Source: Incurvaria masculella (Eukaryota > Arthropoda > Insecta > Lepidoptera > Incurvariidae). From it: 64,000 nt of DNA. The stretch's first letter is position 1, and every line of letters starts with the position of its first letter. The position numbers and the translations under genes were made by a program. The stretch covers positions 3,596,001 through 3,660,000 of the forward strand of contig OX335650.1 in NCBI GenBank assembly GCA_946894095.1, in the 5' to 3' direction. Positions 22,650 to 34,400 of this stretch are shown here, in pieces. The notes under the pieces are model-generated. The model was not told the origin of the DNA. It was given only the letters and a program-made list of their open reading frames with translations, and ran no database searches.

Positions 22650-24661
22650 CTAATAGGAGTTAATAATTTTCCTTTTCCTCATGCTCTCGAGCCAGTTGTC
22701 GAGCTGCCCCTGCGGCGTCGGCCAGTCGTGCTTGTAGTAGTCAGCCGGCGGTCGGCCCTCTTCGAGCCGCACAAAATAGTGGCAGTATATGTAGCGAACC
22801 TCACCCATGCGCCCGCGTGCGTGACGTCTGATGCCCTTTATCACCTTTCCCTTTGTTGCGAACGATTCAGCTGAAACGGAAAGAACTTGGTTGTATTTTT
22901 CTTATTCCTGTACTGGTAAGGAACTAGAAGCCTTTCCTTTTGGTAGCTTCATCCGCCAGATGTGAACAAAGAATCAACTTCACACTGAACATGGACGGCT
23001 AATGCTACACCTTCTGCCATATTATTAGCTTTACACATGGTGCCGTGCCAGGACCTACTTTATATTGCATAGCTATGTTAATCTAAAAATTTTTTTAGCC
23101 ACTTCGACAATGCGACGATCATACGATGCGACGGTATTGAACTGGCTTTAATCCTACCAATTGGTAAGTAGGACAAGTTGTACCATCCACTAACCTCAAT
23201 TCGAAACTAAACGCACATCAAGCGTAATTTGAACAAGCTCGATAGCTCAGCGATAGTCCGCAAATCGGCTGGCATGGTGCCTCGCAGAGCGTGGTTTCGC
23301 AAGGCGATGTATTTTTGGCTTTTCTGAGCACCTTTGGTCCTCAGCATAGCCACCCATACTGGTTTTTAATTAAATAAATAAATAATTATTAAATGATTGC
23401 GGAATCCAAAGAGTATGATGGAGATGTTTGCGTTTCTTACCATTTTTGAGTCGCTCGCAGCTGGGAGAGTTCGCAATAGGAAAATATTGTGCTGGCTGCA
23501 GCTGTGGGTGTATCATTTAGCCAAAAATTCCCTCAATTAGCCATGCTTTGGCTAGGAAGCTTACACAGAACCATTCTCTACAGATCACTTCAGCAATTAA
23601 TAAGCATTCCAATGTTTTTCTGGAGTCTATCTAGATGCCAAAATTCACTGATACAAATCTCTTAAATGTGATGGATTATAAATCAAAGTAGCTCACCTAT
23701 CCACAAATTGCTTCTAAACTCTACATTGTGATCGCGCACGGCCATTTCCTGTGCTTCCAAGATGGCATCCTTCACAAAACTGGCGCCCTTTTTAGAAACG
23801 AAGCTGAGTTGTTTGACAGCCTCGTCCACTGACATGCCGCGCACCAGACACGCCACGTACCACATCTTGTCTGGACTGTACTTGATGTTTGTCTTTTGGT
23901 GACAGACAAACTGCAAATTGGAAAAGATAAACAAGAGTATTATTTACTTTTTCATGCTAATCAAGTAAAATAAGCTTTACTTAGATTAAAACCGCCATGC
24001 GGCCTCCAACATAGACTGGTTAAGGTTAAAAGATAGTAGATGATGCGGACGGATTTTCTTTGGTTTTTTTTTGGTAACCCACAAACAAATTGTAGGGTTT
24101 TTTTAATGGTGAGGTATAGAAGTGGATGTTTTTATGTTGCTTAGCAGTTATTTAATTTATTAAAAATGTTTTGGGTGGTTGACTCGGCTAACCCTTCCTC
24201 AATCATTCCTCCTATTTATCCAGCACACTTTAAAGGGGACCGCATATTTGTTTTCATACATCATTCACTCTAAGCATAATTCATATCATGGTTGATACCA
24301 TCAGCTGAAATTCCTACACCGTTAAAGCCACAAGATCAGCTTCAACGGTATCTAGAAGGCATCTGATAAACATGTCAAGAGTCTAATCCCCAATCACTAT
24401 ATTTGAACTTAGTCATACCTACTATTCATTTCTAATACCTGAATATTTTTTTAGATCAAGTATGCTCACCGCAGGCCTTCGCTCTTCTCCGATCTCTTGC
24501 GGGGGATAGATTTTTTTGTTGTAACTTATAAAATGTTGAGGAACCCCAGGGCGAGACCACGCAGCACTAGCGGCGGATATGTGGAGAGAGCGGTTTGCCG
24601 ACGTGAGTGATCCCTCACCCAACGTCAGCTCAACGACCCTCCCTAAAACACGCCGCAACAT
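22650..24661 (-). CDS. mRpL22: Mitochondrial large ribosomal subunit protein uL22m
   Basis: Structural protein of the mitochondrial 39S subunit, lining the exit tunnel. Exons on the minus strand are 24661-24470, 23910-23697 and 22870-22650; junction phases agree, giving 208 residues. Exon 1 encodes an Arg-rich presequence ([17 protein letters not shown]) and then [19 protein letters not shown]. Exon 2 holds the uL22 core ([18 protein letters not shown]). Exon 3 has [20 protein letters not shown] and YFVRLEEG and ends KIINSY. Splicing restores [12 protein letters not shown], the expected insect sequence, across the exon 2/3 junction. It diverges from CCDC22, with about 840 bases between the two start codons. 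Confidence 0.93.
22975..23175 (-). repeat. Degenerate 5S-type SINE body in mRpL22 intron
   Basis: ACATGGACGGCTAATGCTAC, GGTGCCGTGCCAGGACC and TAATCCTACCAATTGGTAAG are diverged body motifs. The 5S head is absent. Confidence 0.5.
23235..23350 (+). repeat. Possible tRNA-like SINE fragment
   Basis: GCTCGATAGCTCAGCGATAG is box A-like, but the box B region (GTGGTTTCGCAAGG) is poor. It lies in mRpL22 intron 2 (between exons 3 and 2). A weak call. Confidence 0.25.
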
Positions 24662-24880
24662 TATGACTATATTTCTTAAACAAAAATAAATTTTCGATTG
24701 TATTATATTTGAGGTTAGACTTCGCTGTCAGAGAATATAAGTTAACAGCATAGAATTTAATCTTTTTCTGTCAATGTTTATTATTTATTTTCTTTTTATT
24801 ATTTTATCGTTACGGAAAGGCACGGGTTTTTTGGTTTACGCTGTAATAAAGCCATATGGTTCGTTCCACAGATGTGCATG

Positions 24881-25242
24881 TGTATTTTTTATGTACAACA
24901 GGAAGTTTCCAAACATTTAATATTGCAATAAGGAATATTGTAAAATGACAGAACATTTTCACCTACAAACATAGATACATACAAAGATGATAGAGCAACA
25001 TTCGTATGATCATGGCATTCTTCTTTTGCTTCCTCTACGGATATACATTTCTTCATTAACACTGCGATTATAGGTGCTCATCATGTAGCTGACCTTTAAA
25101 CCCAAAGTACTTCTAGAAAATCTGATTATGTTAAGTTCTAGGCCGCACGGGCACGACTACTCTACTTACTTCTACTGAATGAACTGTAGGTAATCATTCT
25201 TTCACCACCGTTCATTCTATACGTCCAAACAGTTTTAAAAAA
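24881..25242 (+). repeat. Left arm of a long inverted repeat flanking CCDC22 exon 1
   Basis: About 360 bases that match, in reverse complement, 27139-27497. Shared blocks include CCTTTAAACCCAAAGTACTT, CTTCTAGAAAATCTG and TTCATTCTATACGTCCAAAC. The arms have diverged with scattered substitutions and small indels, so the repeat is not fresh. This arm fills the space between the mRpL22 and CCDC22 starts. Confidence 0.7.
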
Positions 25243-25259
25243 TCTGCGAAGGGTCCGCA

Positions 25260-25400
25260 ACTGCATCGCCATCGACGAAGCTGCGGCTGGGCCGCAGTTG
25301 CCTCGCCGGCGGTGGAGATATTGGCGATGCATTTGTTGGCGATGCAGATATTATCGAGACAGATGGTGGCGATGCAGATATTGGCGATGGAACTATAGAC
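25260..25400 (+). repeat. Imperfect GCGATG-rich direct repeats
   Basis: TTGGCGATGCAGATATT-like units recur four to five times with variants (GGCGATGCATTTG, GGTGGCGATGCAG). They lie between the inverted-repeat arm and CCDC22 exon 1. Confidence 0.45.
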
Positions 25401-25497
25401 TACCATCAAAAACTAAATTATACATAGGTATAATTTCTGTAAAATCAAAAGGTTTTGGAAATTAACAAACTTGTGTACCTAATTCACAGCTTACACC

Positions 25498-28400
25498 ATG
25501 GAAGAAGTTGATAGCATTATTTTGCATTTTCTCCGGCAGCTGGAGGTGTAAGTTCATTTTGTGCATCGATGTCACTTAACAAAAATTGGTCCGAGCCTTC
25601 TCTTGGTGGAACTGGGCCTCAGGGTTAGTAACGTGCTGGAATCTTATGATCTCACTGGTAGACTTAACATGTAGTTCAGGGTCTTATTTACATATTAAAA
25701 GAAATCACTTTTTTAATTTATACCTACTTTTTAAAATATTAATTCTAAAGATGTACAGTCTTAATCAGAGTGCCCCTGTCAACATTTTGTAAGGGATTAG
25801 CACCGGACTAACCATATTTAACCGGCAATCATCAGCGCACTAAAGTTAGTCCGCCCACTCTGAATACGGTGTTAGGATTCAGGCTGCGACGGGGGAGGGG
25901 GTGGGCGTTTTATATATCACCATTCGATTTTGTGCGATATTTGGTGTCCGTTCAGCAGCCATTTGGAAACGTCAACAAATGTCAATCATTTAGAAAATGT
26001 TTTTGCTAGAATAACTTGGTACGACCTTTTAGAGTTTAGGATACACATCCGGTTGAATGAAAAGATAAAAAGTCGAAATACTTTGACTTTTGGAAACAAT
26101 TATAGTGTTGAGTATAGATTCAAACATAGTTGAGGATGTCTACTATCTACTGAGTAAACAAAACCCTAACACAATTGAATCAGAGGTTGTATTTAAACAC
26201 CATTCATTTTTACGTTTAACCGGAAGTGTTGTTGTTGTTGTTGTCGGCGAGTGGCTGCCGACGCTTGAACACACTTGACACGAGGCCGTTGTGCTCAGTA
26301 ACCCGACTGTTGGCTCACTTCAGCCAGCCGAGCTCTTCCACAAAGCGTAGGAGCCCTTTAGGGTCTTTCCACACTTGCGGGTCGCTCCTTTCGAAGCTAA
26401 AGACCCCCGTACAAAATGTCTGCAGTTGTCTACATTCCATGACTATATGTGCCGGTGTCTCTTCCGCCTCCAAGCAGGCCCTGCAGAGGGGACTGTCCGT
26501 GACTTCGATGGTGTGAAGGTGTTTGTTGAGCTGGCAGTGGCCCGTGAGTAGGCTTACCACCGTTCTCAACTGTGGTCTGTGCAGCTGTAGAAGTTTCCTT
26601 GTTAGGTGTGGATCCGGTGCTGGAACTGCTTCCCTTGATTGTCTACAGTCCGCTGTAGATGACCACCTTGCAGTGTGAGCCCGTGTCATTCGTTTCCTCA
26701 GCCAGGTCTTGACTTCACTGAAAGGGGTTGGCATGAGTGGCTCTGGTCTTTAAACTCGAATCCGCCTTGGCGAGATCGTCGGCCGCATCCTTGCCATGGC
26801 TCCCGCTATGTCCCTTTATCCACTGGAGTGTGATCCTGTTGTCGATTGAGATGTCCTGTAAAGCCTCATTGTTTAATTAGACATTGTTTAATTAGTCCAG
26901 AAGTGAATGTTTGATTGGCAAGAGCCTTCAAAACAGATGCACTGTCGGTTAGTATTCTGATTGTATAGTCTACCATTTCACGCTGTTTTATTGCTGCGGA
27001 AATTAACCGGAAGTGTATCCTTTAACCTTTGGTTGACTACAGTCTACCAGTGAAATCGCAAGATTGACACGGCCTCCTAAACCTGAGCCAAAACAATAAA
27101 AATAATAATGTGAAACATGGAAAATTCACTCTCCAAAATTTGTTAAAACAGTTTGGACGTATAGAATGAACCAGTGATGAAATAATGATTACAGTTTATT
27201 CAGCAGAAGTGAGTAGAATAGTCGTGCCCGTGTTTAGCTTAACATGACCAGATTTTCTAGAAGTACTTTGGGTTTAAAGGTCGGCTACAGGATTAGCACC
27301 CATAATCGCAGAGCGTTGATGACGAAATGTATATCCATAGAGGAAGGAAAAGAATAAAACCATGATCTTACGAATGCTGCTCTATCATCTCTGTATGTAT
27401 TAAAATATTAAGGTGAAAATTCTTTGTCATTTTACATTATTCCTTATTGGAATATAAAATGTTTGAAAACTTGCTGTTGCATATAAAAAATACCGCAGCA
27501 AATAATGGAAGTATTGTGAAATGAAGAATGTGAAAAAGTTAGGGCCGAGTGCACGAAAGGACAAAAAATCAAAATCAACGTCAACATATGATTAAATTCG
27601 TCACTTTATATGGACAGTGTGGAAGGAACTCCATTTGGTTCAATAAAAGTGACGTGTTTGAACATTGGTTAACTCAGCCGTCTCTTCGTGCAATCGGGGC
27701 TTAGACAGGAAGATGTTCGGACGATCGTACGAAATTGATCGTTCCTTGTCAAGCTGTGATCAGGGCGCGTGCAAGGCACACGCCAAACAATAAGAACACT
27801 TTTTCGACAGCCCTGACTTCAAGCTATACTTTGTGTTTCTGTACAACTGCTGTTGCTTTAATATAACGAAGCTGCTATTTTAGGCTGTATTGTATCGTGT
27901 TCATCAAAAACTGATCAAACTTCTTGATAGACATTGCATCATCTTACATAAAAAAAAAAAAACCCAAGTAAACGTAGACTATCATTTTGATATTTCAGAG
28001 ACATACCTGATGATTTAAAAGGCTTGACAGATTTATCCGCTGACACAATAGTGCTTGCAGTTTCAAAATGTTTGAACACTATTCATCCATCAATGAAGGC
28101 ACCCAAAAGTCTTCCACCAGGTATATCACATAGGATAGAAGTGGCTGCTCAGGTAGCCACTATGTGCAAGGTGAGTTAGATACCATTACTGTCAGACCGT
28201 AATTGTAAACCAGCACTTGAAAAAAAATTATTTGCAATTTAGATGAAATTGCACAGCTGCATTGAACGGGTTGGAAAACACGCACAATTTTTATTGCCGC
28301 TTCGACCATTGTTTATTCAATGCGATGGTACCAACCTATGCCCGATATTATGGGATACTGATTAAAGTTGACCAAACTCTTGACTGCAAGAGGTTATGCC

Positions 28401-31400
28401 TCATGCCTATTTAAAATACCATGCCAATTTTTTTTTTCAATGTTTTAAGTTAATGAACACATTTTATTTTAATTTGCAGGATCTAGGTTACAAGTCGGAG
28501 GTGGGGTACCAAACATTCCTCTATCACAATGAAGCAGATCTCCGAAAGGTGTTTATGTTTCTGATAGAATGCTTGCCGAATGAGAAGGATGGATCAGTAG
28601 CACCCGTTCTACCCGCGGATTCCAGCTCAATACTATGGCATCAAATACGAAATAAAATAGCAGAGGATTTGGACGCAATATGGCTTCCACCTAGCTGCAA
28701 GCCACGCCTAAATCAAATGGGAGACTGTGCAGAGAATAGCTATTATGAGGATGTCGTTGGTAAAGATCTTTTATTTTTTTACGGATTGCAAAAAGCAAAA
28801 AAAGGGTCTTATGGTCTGTCTGTCACAGGTAATTTGTCCCAAATAGTTCTCTAACAGTTGTTTGAAAATTCTGAAAACAATTACCAATATAGGTACTATG
28901 TAGTTGAGCACCAACTAATTACTTTTTGTCAAAATGTCATCCTTTTTAGAAAAAGCTAGATTTCTGAAGCGCTTTTTTGTATGAAAACTTATCATCAGGC
29001 AAGGACTAGTTTCTTCCATGTCTAGCAGGGACGGGACCGTGGCCACGTGAACACGCTCACGCTTGACTGGCTTTTGTTATCAGTTACATATTTAGATGCA
29101 ACTCTGAACCAGCACTGAGGAACTGTCTTTTGGTACTGCGAATATTTTGTATACTGGTGTTCCAGTTATGGATAAAACAAAAACTAGACAGATCATAGCA
29201 ATGAAAATACCCTACCAAAGTGTCAATGGTTTAAGAGTTAGGTCACTACATATACATATGAATTTTGTTACATTAGAAAGTAAAAGACATATATATAATT
29301 TTATATCCGCTTGAACCAGCTCTCGTAAAATTGATTCCAGCAATCCTCCGACAGGTCAGAAATGGCTGTTTCGTAAACAGCCACTGCTATCAGAATAAGA
29401 TGTCATTATCGTAGTCAAGAGTTTGCTCTTCACCAATGTATATAATGTTCTTTGTGAGCAGTAGTCAATCAATCACTGTAAACTAGTTTAAATCAAAAAT
29501 AAAAATACAATGACCAATCTGACGGAGTTTCTTGTCGGCTCTTCTTCGCCAGAAGTAATCGAACCAACAGGAAAAAAAATGTTTGTATCCGAGTGTGTAA
29601 TATACATCTAATGGAGGAAATAAAGAAACTGAAACTTCGGTACTTGAAAACAACTTTGTTCAAATGCATTTATCCAACTCAGAAAGAGAAAGAAAGTGGT
29701 GCATGACCGGGGCAAGGATTTGAACTTATAACCTCTCGCATGAAAGGCAATCCTCTAGCCCTTTCACCATGAGCTGTACTTGTCACGATGGTGGTTTATA
29801 CATATCTTTTTAATGTTGGTTTCAGCCTACGGTGCATTAATATACTTCTTTTAATGCTAGTTAATGCACCCTTAAAGTTACATAATATTTAAAGTGTTAC
29901 ATTTTTATTTTGTAGATAATGTTAAGATAAATTTATCGGAGACACTGCCAACAGATGAATTAAAAATAACGGAGTTGTTCAAGAAAATTAAGAAACTCGA
30001 CGCTCAGAAGCTTACACCACCATCAAATTTATTGAAAGGAAAAGAGCAAACAAACACTCAATTGAAAGCAGATCCTTCAGGTTCCGGTGAACTGGAAAAT
30101 GATTCAATAATATCAGTAATGTCTGAACTTAAACTGAAGGACCTCAAAGAAGAAGCAATCATTTTGCGACAAAGCCTCAATACTTTGACGATACAGAAGA
30201 AATCCTTGGATGCAGCATTATCTAAGGTTAGTTGCTAAGCTAGCCAACTTCCACAGATCGCTGATTTTCTCTGTCACTGCTGGTGGGTGTGTCACCGTGA
30301 TATTGACAAAGCCATGTATTTCTTATAATGTAATTTCATGAAAATGCTTTCAGTCATCTCCATTTTTTACAATATCACATACTAGTCTTATTATTCCTAC
30401 ACTATTCTGGGTTTGTTCGTAAAAAATCACTTATAGGCTTATACCCATCGTAAAGCCTAGCGTAACTATTCTAAGATAAAGCGGCCGTAGTAATCGATCA
30501 ACCACTGTAAACTAATTTCTAAGTATATTACATCTAATGGAGGAAAAAAAGAAACTGAAACTGATTGAAAGTATGATAACACTGATATTAACCCGTGTTA
30601 TTGTAAGGAAGGGAAACAAATGACAATAATCCAGGATTTTGTTGTTGTTTGCCAATATGCGACAGGTTCACCATGTTCAATACAAAGCATGGTCTATAAG
30701 AAATTAATATCTTCCTAAATGAAATATGAAATTGTATAAATGTAACCCACATACATTTTTATAAAAAAGCATATTTTTCCAGATCCAAAAAGCAAATGAA
30801 GTTGTAGATGCAGAAGTTAAACAGGTGGAAAATATAAAAAGCCTTATGGAAGACCTTGGTGTTACCAGTGATGAAGGGCCAGATAAAATAATTAGCAAGC
30901 TTAGAAAGGAGCTTGTTAAACTTCACATTAGGAGTGATGAGTGTACCCAACGAAATCTTGCTTTGAAAGGGCAAATAGAAACCGTAAAAAGGGAACTTGC
31001 ACTGACAGATGTAAGTATTCTGATTTAGATTTAATTATAGATTAGTCATGAGTGGTGCATTCTTAGGTCATTTTGTGTAAGTACCTGGCTAGTTAAAGTC
31101 AATTTACACATCAAACCACACTGCCCGCACTAAGTGACAAGTCGGCATATTTGTCCTATGGCAAAATAGTCAAATGTCGTAAGTACAGCAGGTATGTGAA
31201 GTAGTAAAATGCACATTGTTCATATAACATCCATCTGCACTATACATCACTATGCACTATGCGCGCATGTCACTTCTATAATTGCGCGAGTACGACTTGT
31301 GGGCACACAAGAAATTATACCAGTTTTGCATGTTTCTTTGAAACGAGAGTGCTTTCCGATTTATTTAGACCAAGGTTGTGCATTGACTTTGCCACATAGC

Positions 31401-34400
31401 TTTCCTCTGTTATAATTTCATTCCACACCCCTAAAAACTATTGTGTGGCAGATAATTACGTGCAGTAACATCAAAAGGACACTGAGAAATTATTGTCTTC
31501 TTGAGACAAGGTGGTGGTTTGCTTATGGTAATCAAAATTCAAATGAAAATCCAATAAAATTAAAATCCAATTTGGATAATTGATGTCTTGCTGTTCATGT
31601 TGAATTGTATAGTTTGCAGATACAAGGTTTTATAAATGCAAATTTGTTTTCTTCAGTCTGAGAAGAATAAAAGATTGCGTGCATTGGAGAGCCTGAAAGC
31701 AACAGCTAGAGAACTGAAAGAAGAATATAGGAACAAAGAGCAGTCAAATGCTCAACTAAGGAAAGAATATGAGAAGCTAAATCGTACTGGTACTAAAAGG
31801 TAAGAAGTCTGTCCATAGCAGTAGCGTGGCGGAGATCCGCATGACCAAAAAGGTCAGTATGAAAACTCAGGCTAGGCAGCGTCAGTAGTTCTAGTAGTCC
31901 ACCTCACAGGATCGCACGACAAAAAAATATTTAAGTGTACTGTTTTCATATGGAGAGGTTCTGTCATGTCACCTAAGCCAAATGTGGTTCACTTTTATGA
32001 CAAACTTGATATATAAAAAAAATATGATTATACTAGCTGCGGTACCCGGCTCCGCTCGGGTCAATGTTGTGTTGGATTGATTTCGGTCTGAATTATTTCC
32101 TGGATAAAAAGTAACCCACCAAAAGGCTGGTCCAGGACTATGTAACCATCTACCGAATTTGGATGATCGGTTTAAGAGTTATGGAGGAACATATGTACAT
32201 ACAGAACAGATTTCTAAAAATCATCAATTTAGTCTTAGGCTGAGATAAATAGTCGTAACAGAAACTAAGACTAACGGAAAGTACTACTTTTTGACGTCAC
32301 TTTGACACATTTTGTATGGACGAAATCTCAAAGTAATGCAAAGTGACGTCACAAAGTACTACTTTTCGTTAGTGCAAACTCAAGTTTCGGTTACGACTAT
32401 TTATCTCAGCCTTAGTATCCTACATAAAGTCTACAAACGAAGTATCTAAGAAAACAAAGCAACTTACTCCATGAACACCCCTTACAGATTTATTATTAGT
32501 ATAGATTTTTGTTTTGTTCGGATTTTTTAAATATTGTTAAATAGTGTCCTGATGGGTCAATATGGCCTTGCGCTAAATGATATGCTGGGCGTAAGGAGAC
32601 ACGCACGTACTTACGTTTACGACGTAATTTTATGACTTGTTCTTTTTTTCAGGCTCCTACTTTTGGATCACTTATTATGTTTTTCTTGCATCTAACACAT
32701 TTCGCCAATGTCAAAGTTTCTAGCTATATACAAATAGTGTCCTGATGGGCTTTTTTAGCTGTAAGAATAATAATGTATTATGTATTTGTCTTTGTTTAGA
32801 GGCCACTGTAGTAGTTCATGACTGAAACAATAGTATTAAAACTATATCGTACAAAGTTTTCACAACTTTTCATGTTGCCACTGGAGTAGTGCCTCGCTTT
32901 AAGGTCTTTGCTTGCGGCGACGCTAGGTTCGGGTCTCCTCTTTCCCTAAAATGTGGTTGACAGAGGCGATGGCTGAGCCCGGCGTGATGCTCGTGAACGG
33001 GTGCTGTTTGTGAGGACCGGCTTGCTCCAATTGGCAACATGTTAGATATTGGGCATAGTCTTTACAAATAAACTCATATTTGTCATGAACTGTTGCATAT
33101 GATATTAATTGTTTGTACTTTATAATTTTGTAAACTTAGACTAAGTGGACGTTGAAAAAAATACCAGCGGAGTTTCTTGCCAGTTCTTCTTCGCTGGAAT
33201 TGCCGAACTGGCTAATAATGATAAAATATGACAAATCCGAGTGCAGTGTACTGTCTATGGATGATGAATAAACAATAAACAATAGTGGAAAATGTTTTTA
33301 AAGTAGTTGACAGCGAAACACTGCACTGCTAAATGTCGCAAGTAACTTTAGAATTTTAAAGTTAAATGAAGAGATCAAGCAATTATTATTGGTCGACAGA
33401 GTAATTTGGAGTAGAGGGAGGTAATCGTATAACGGAGCAGTTTTATTAATGAGAGGACTGAAGAAAAATATATGTTCCAAATTCCCATCACCAAGACCAC
33501 ATTCGCACAATGAAGTCTAGCCAAATGAACAGGGGAACAGCAGTGGCCTATTCTAAGGCGGTAAATGATAGAAGTTGAAAATGTATTCATTTTGATACGA
33601 TGGAACCAAGGTTTATTCAGGATGTTTATGATTTGTTTTTATAATGCGAGCAGGAGGATGTTGAAAAATGCAGACTTTTATGCAATTTAGACCTACACAG
33701 GAATCCCAACACAGGTCCCATTTTCTTAAACTTAGCAACGAAACCTTAAAAAGATCAGGCATCCAAAAACTCAAGCTTGGTAGGGTTAGGAGCCTAGTAG
33801 TCAACTGCACTAAATAAAAAAAGGTCAACTATCTAAAAAATGTAGGCTCCGCAAGTTCAGTGATACATTGAGCTGTACAACCTCACACATTAGGTTGGTT
33901 CATAGTTTCAGTTTGAAAGTTATAACTTTTGTGTTTTGTTTCAGATCATTCTACACTAAGAAAATAATGGAAATAATTGGAAATGTCGCTAAACAAAAAG
34001 TAGAAATACAAAAAATATTGGGAGATACAAGACAAATACAGAAAGAAATAAACAACCTCAATGGACAGCTAGACAGATCATTTTCTGTTGCTGATGAGAC
34101 ATTATACAGGGTAAGTCTTCAGAATTGGTTTAAGAGGGGCGGATAAGGAATATGTTTTGAAATTAGTTAATAAAAGTAACATCCTCGAACCTGGACACAA
34201 TTTGGATGATTGAAAATCATCCAAATCAAAACAGGGCATTCACTCAGACAACCTTCATGCTGTCAGAAATTGGTTTTCTTGTCTATCCATCGTAAGTAAA
34301 TGCGGATCCAAAACTCGCATTTTTTACTAAGAAAAATATAATTAATTGTGTTTTCAAGGTATAGTTTCGTTAAAAAGGATTCCCCTCAATCTTTTTTTTT

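Noticed and set aside
25212..25409. 65-codon open frame over the GCGATG repeats
   Set aside because: Its coding appearance comes from the short direct repeats; no homology or splice sites support it.
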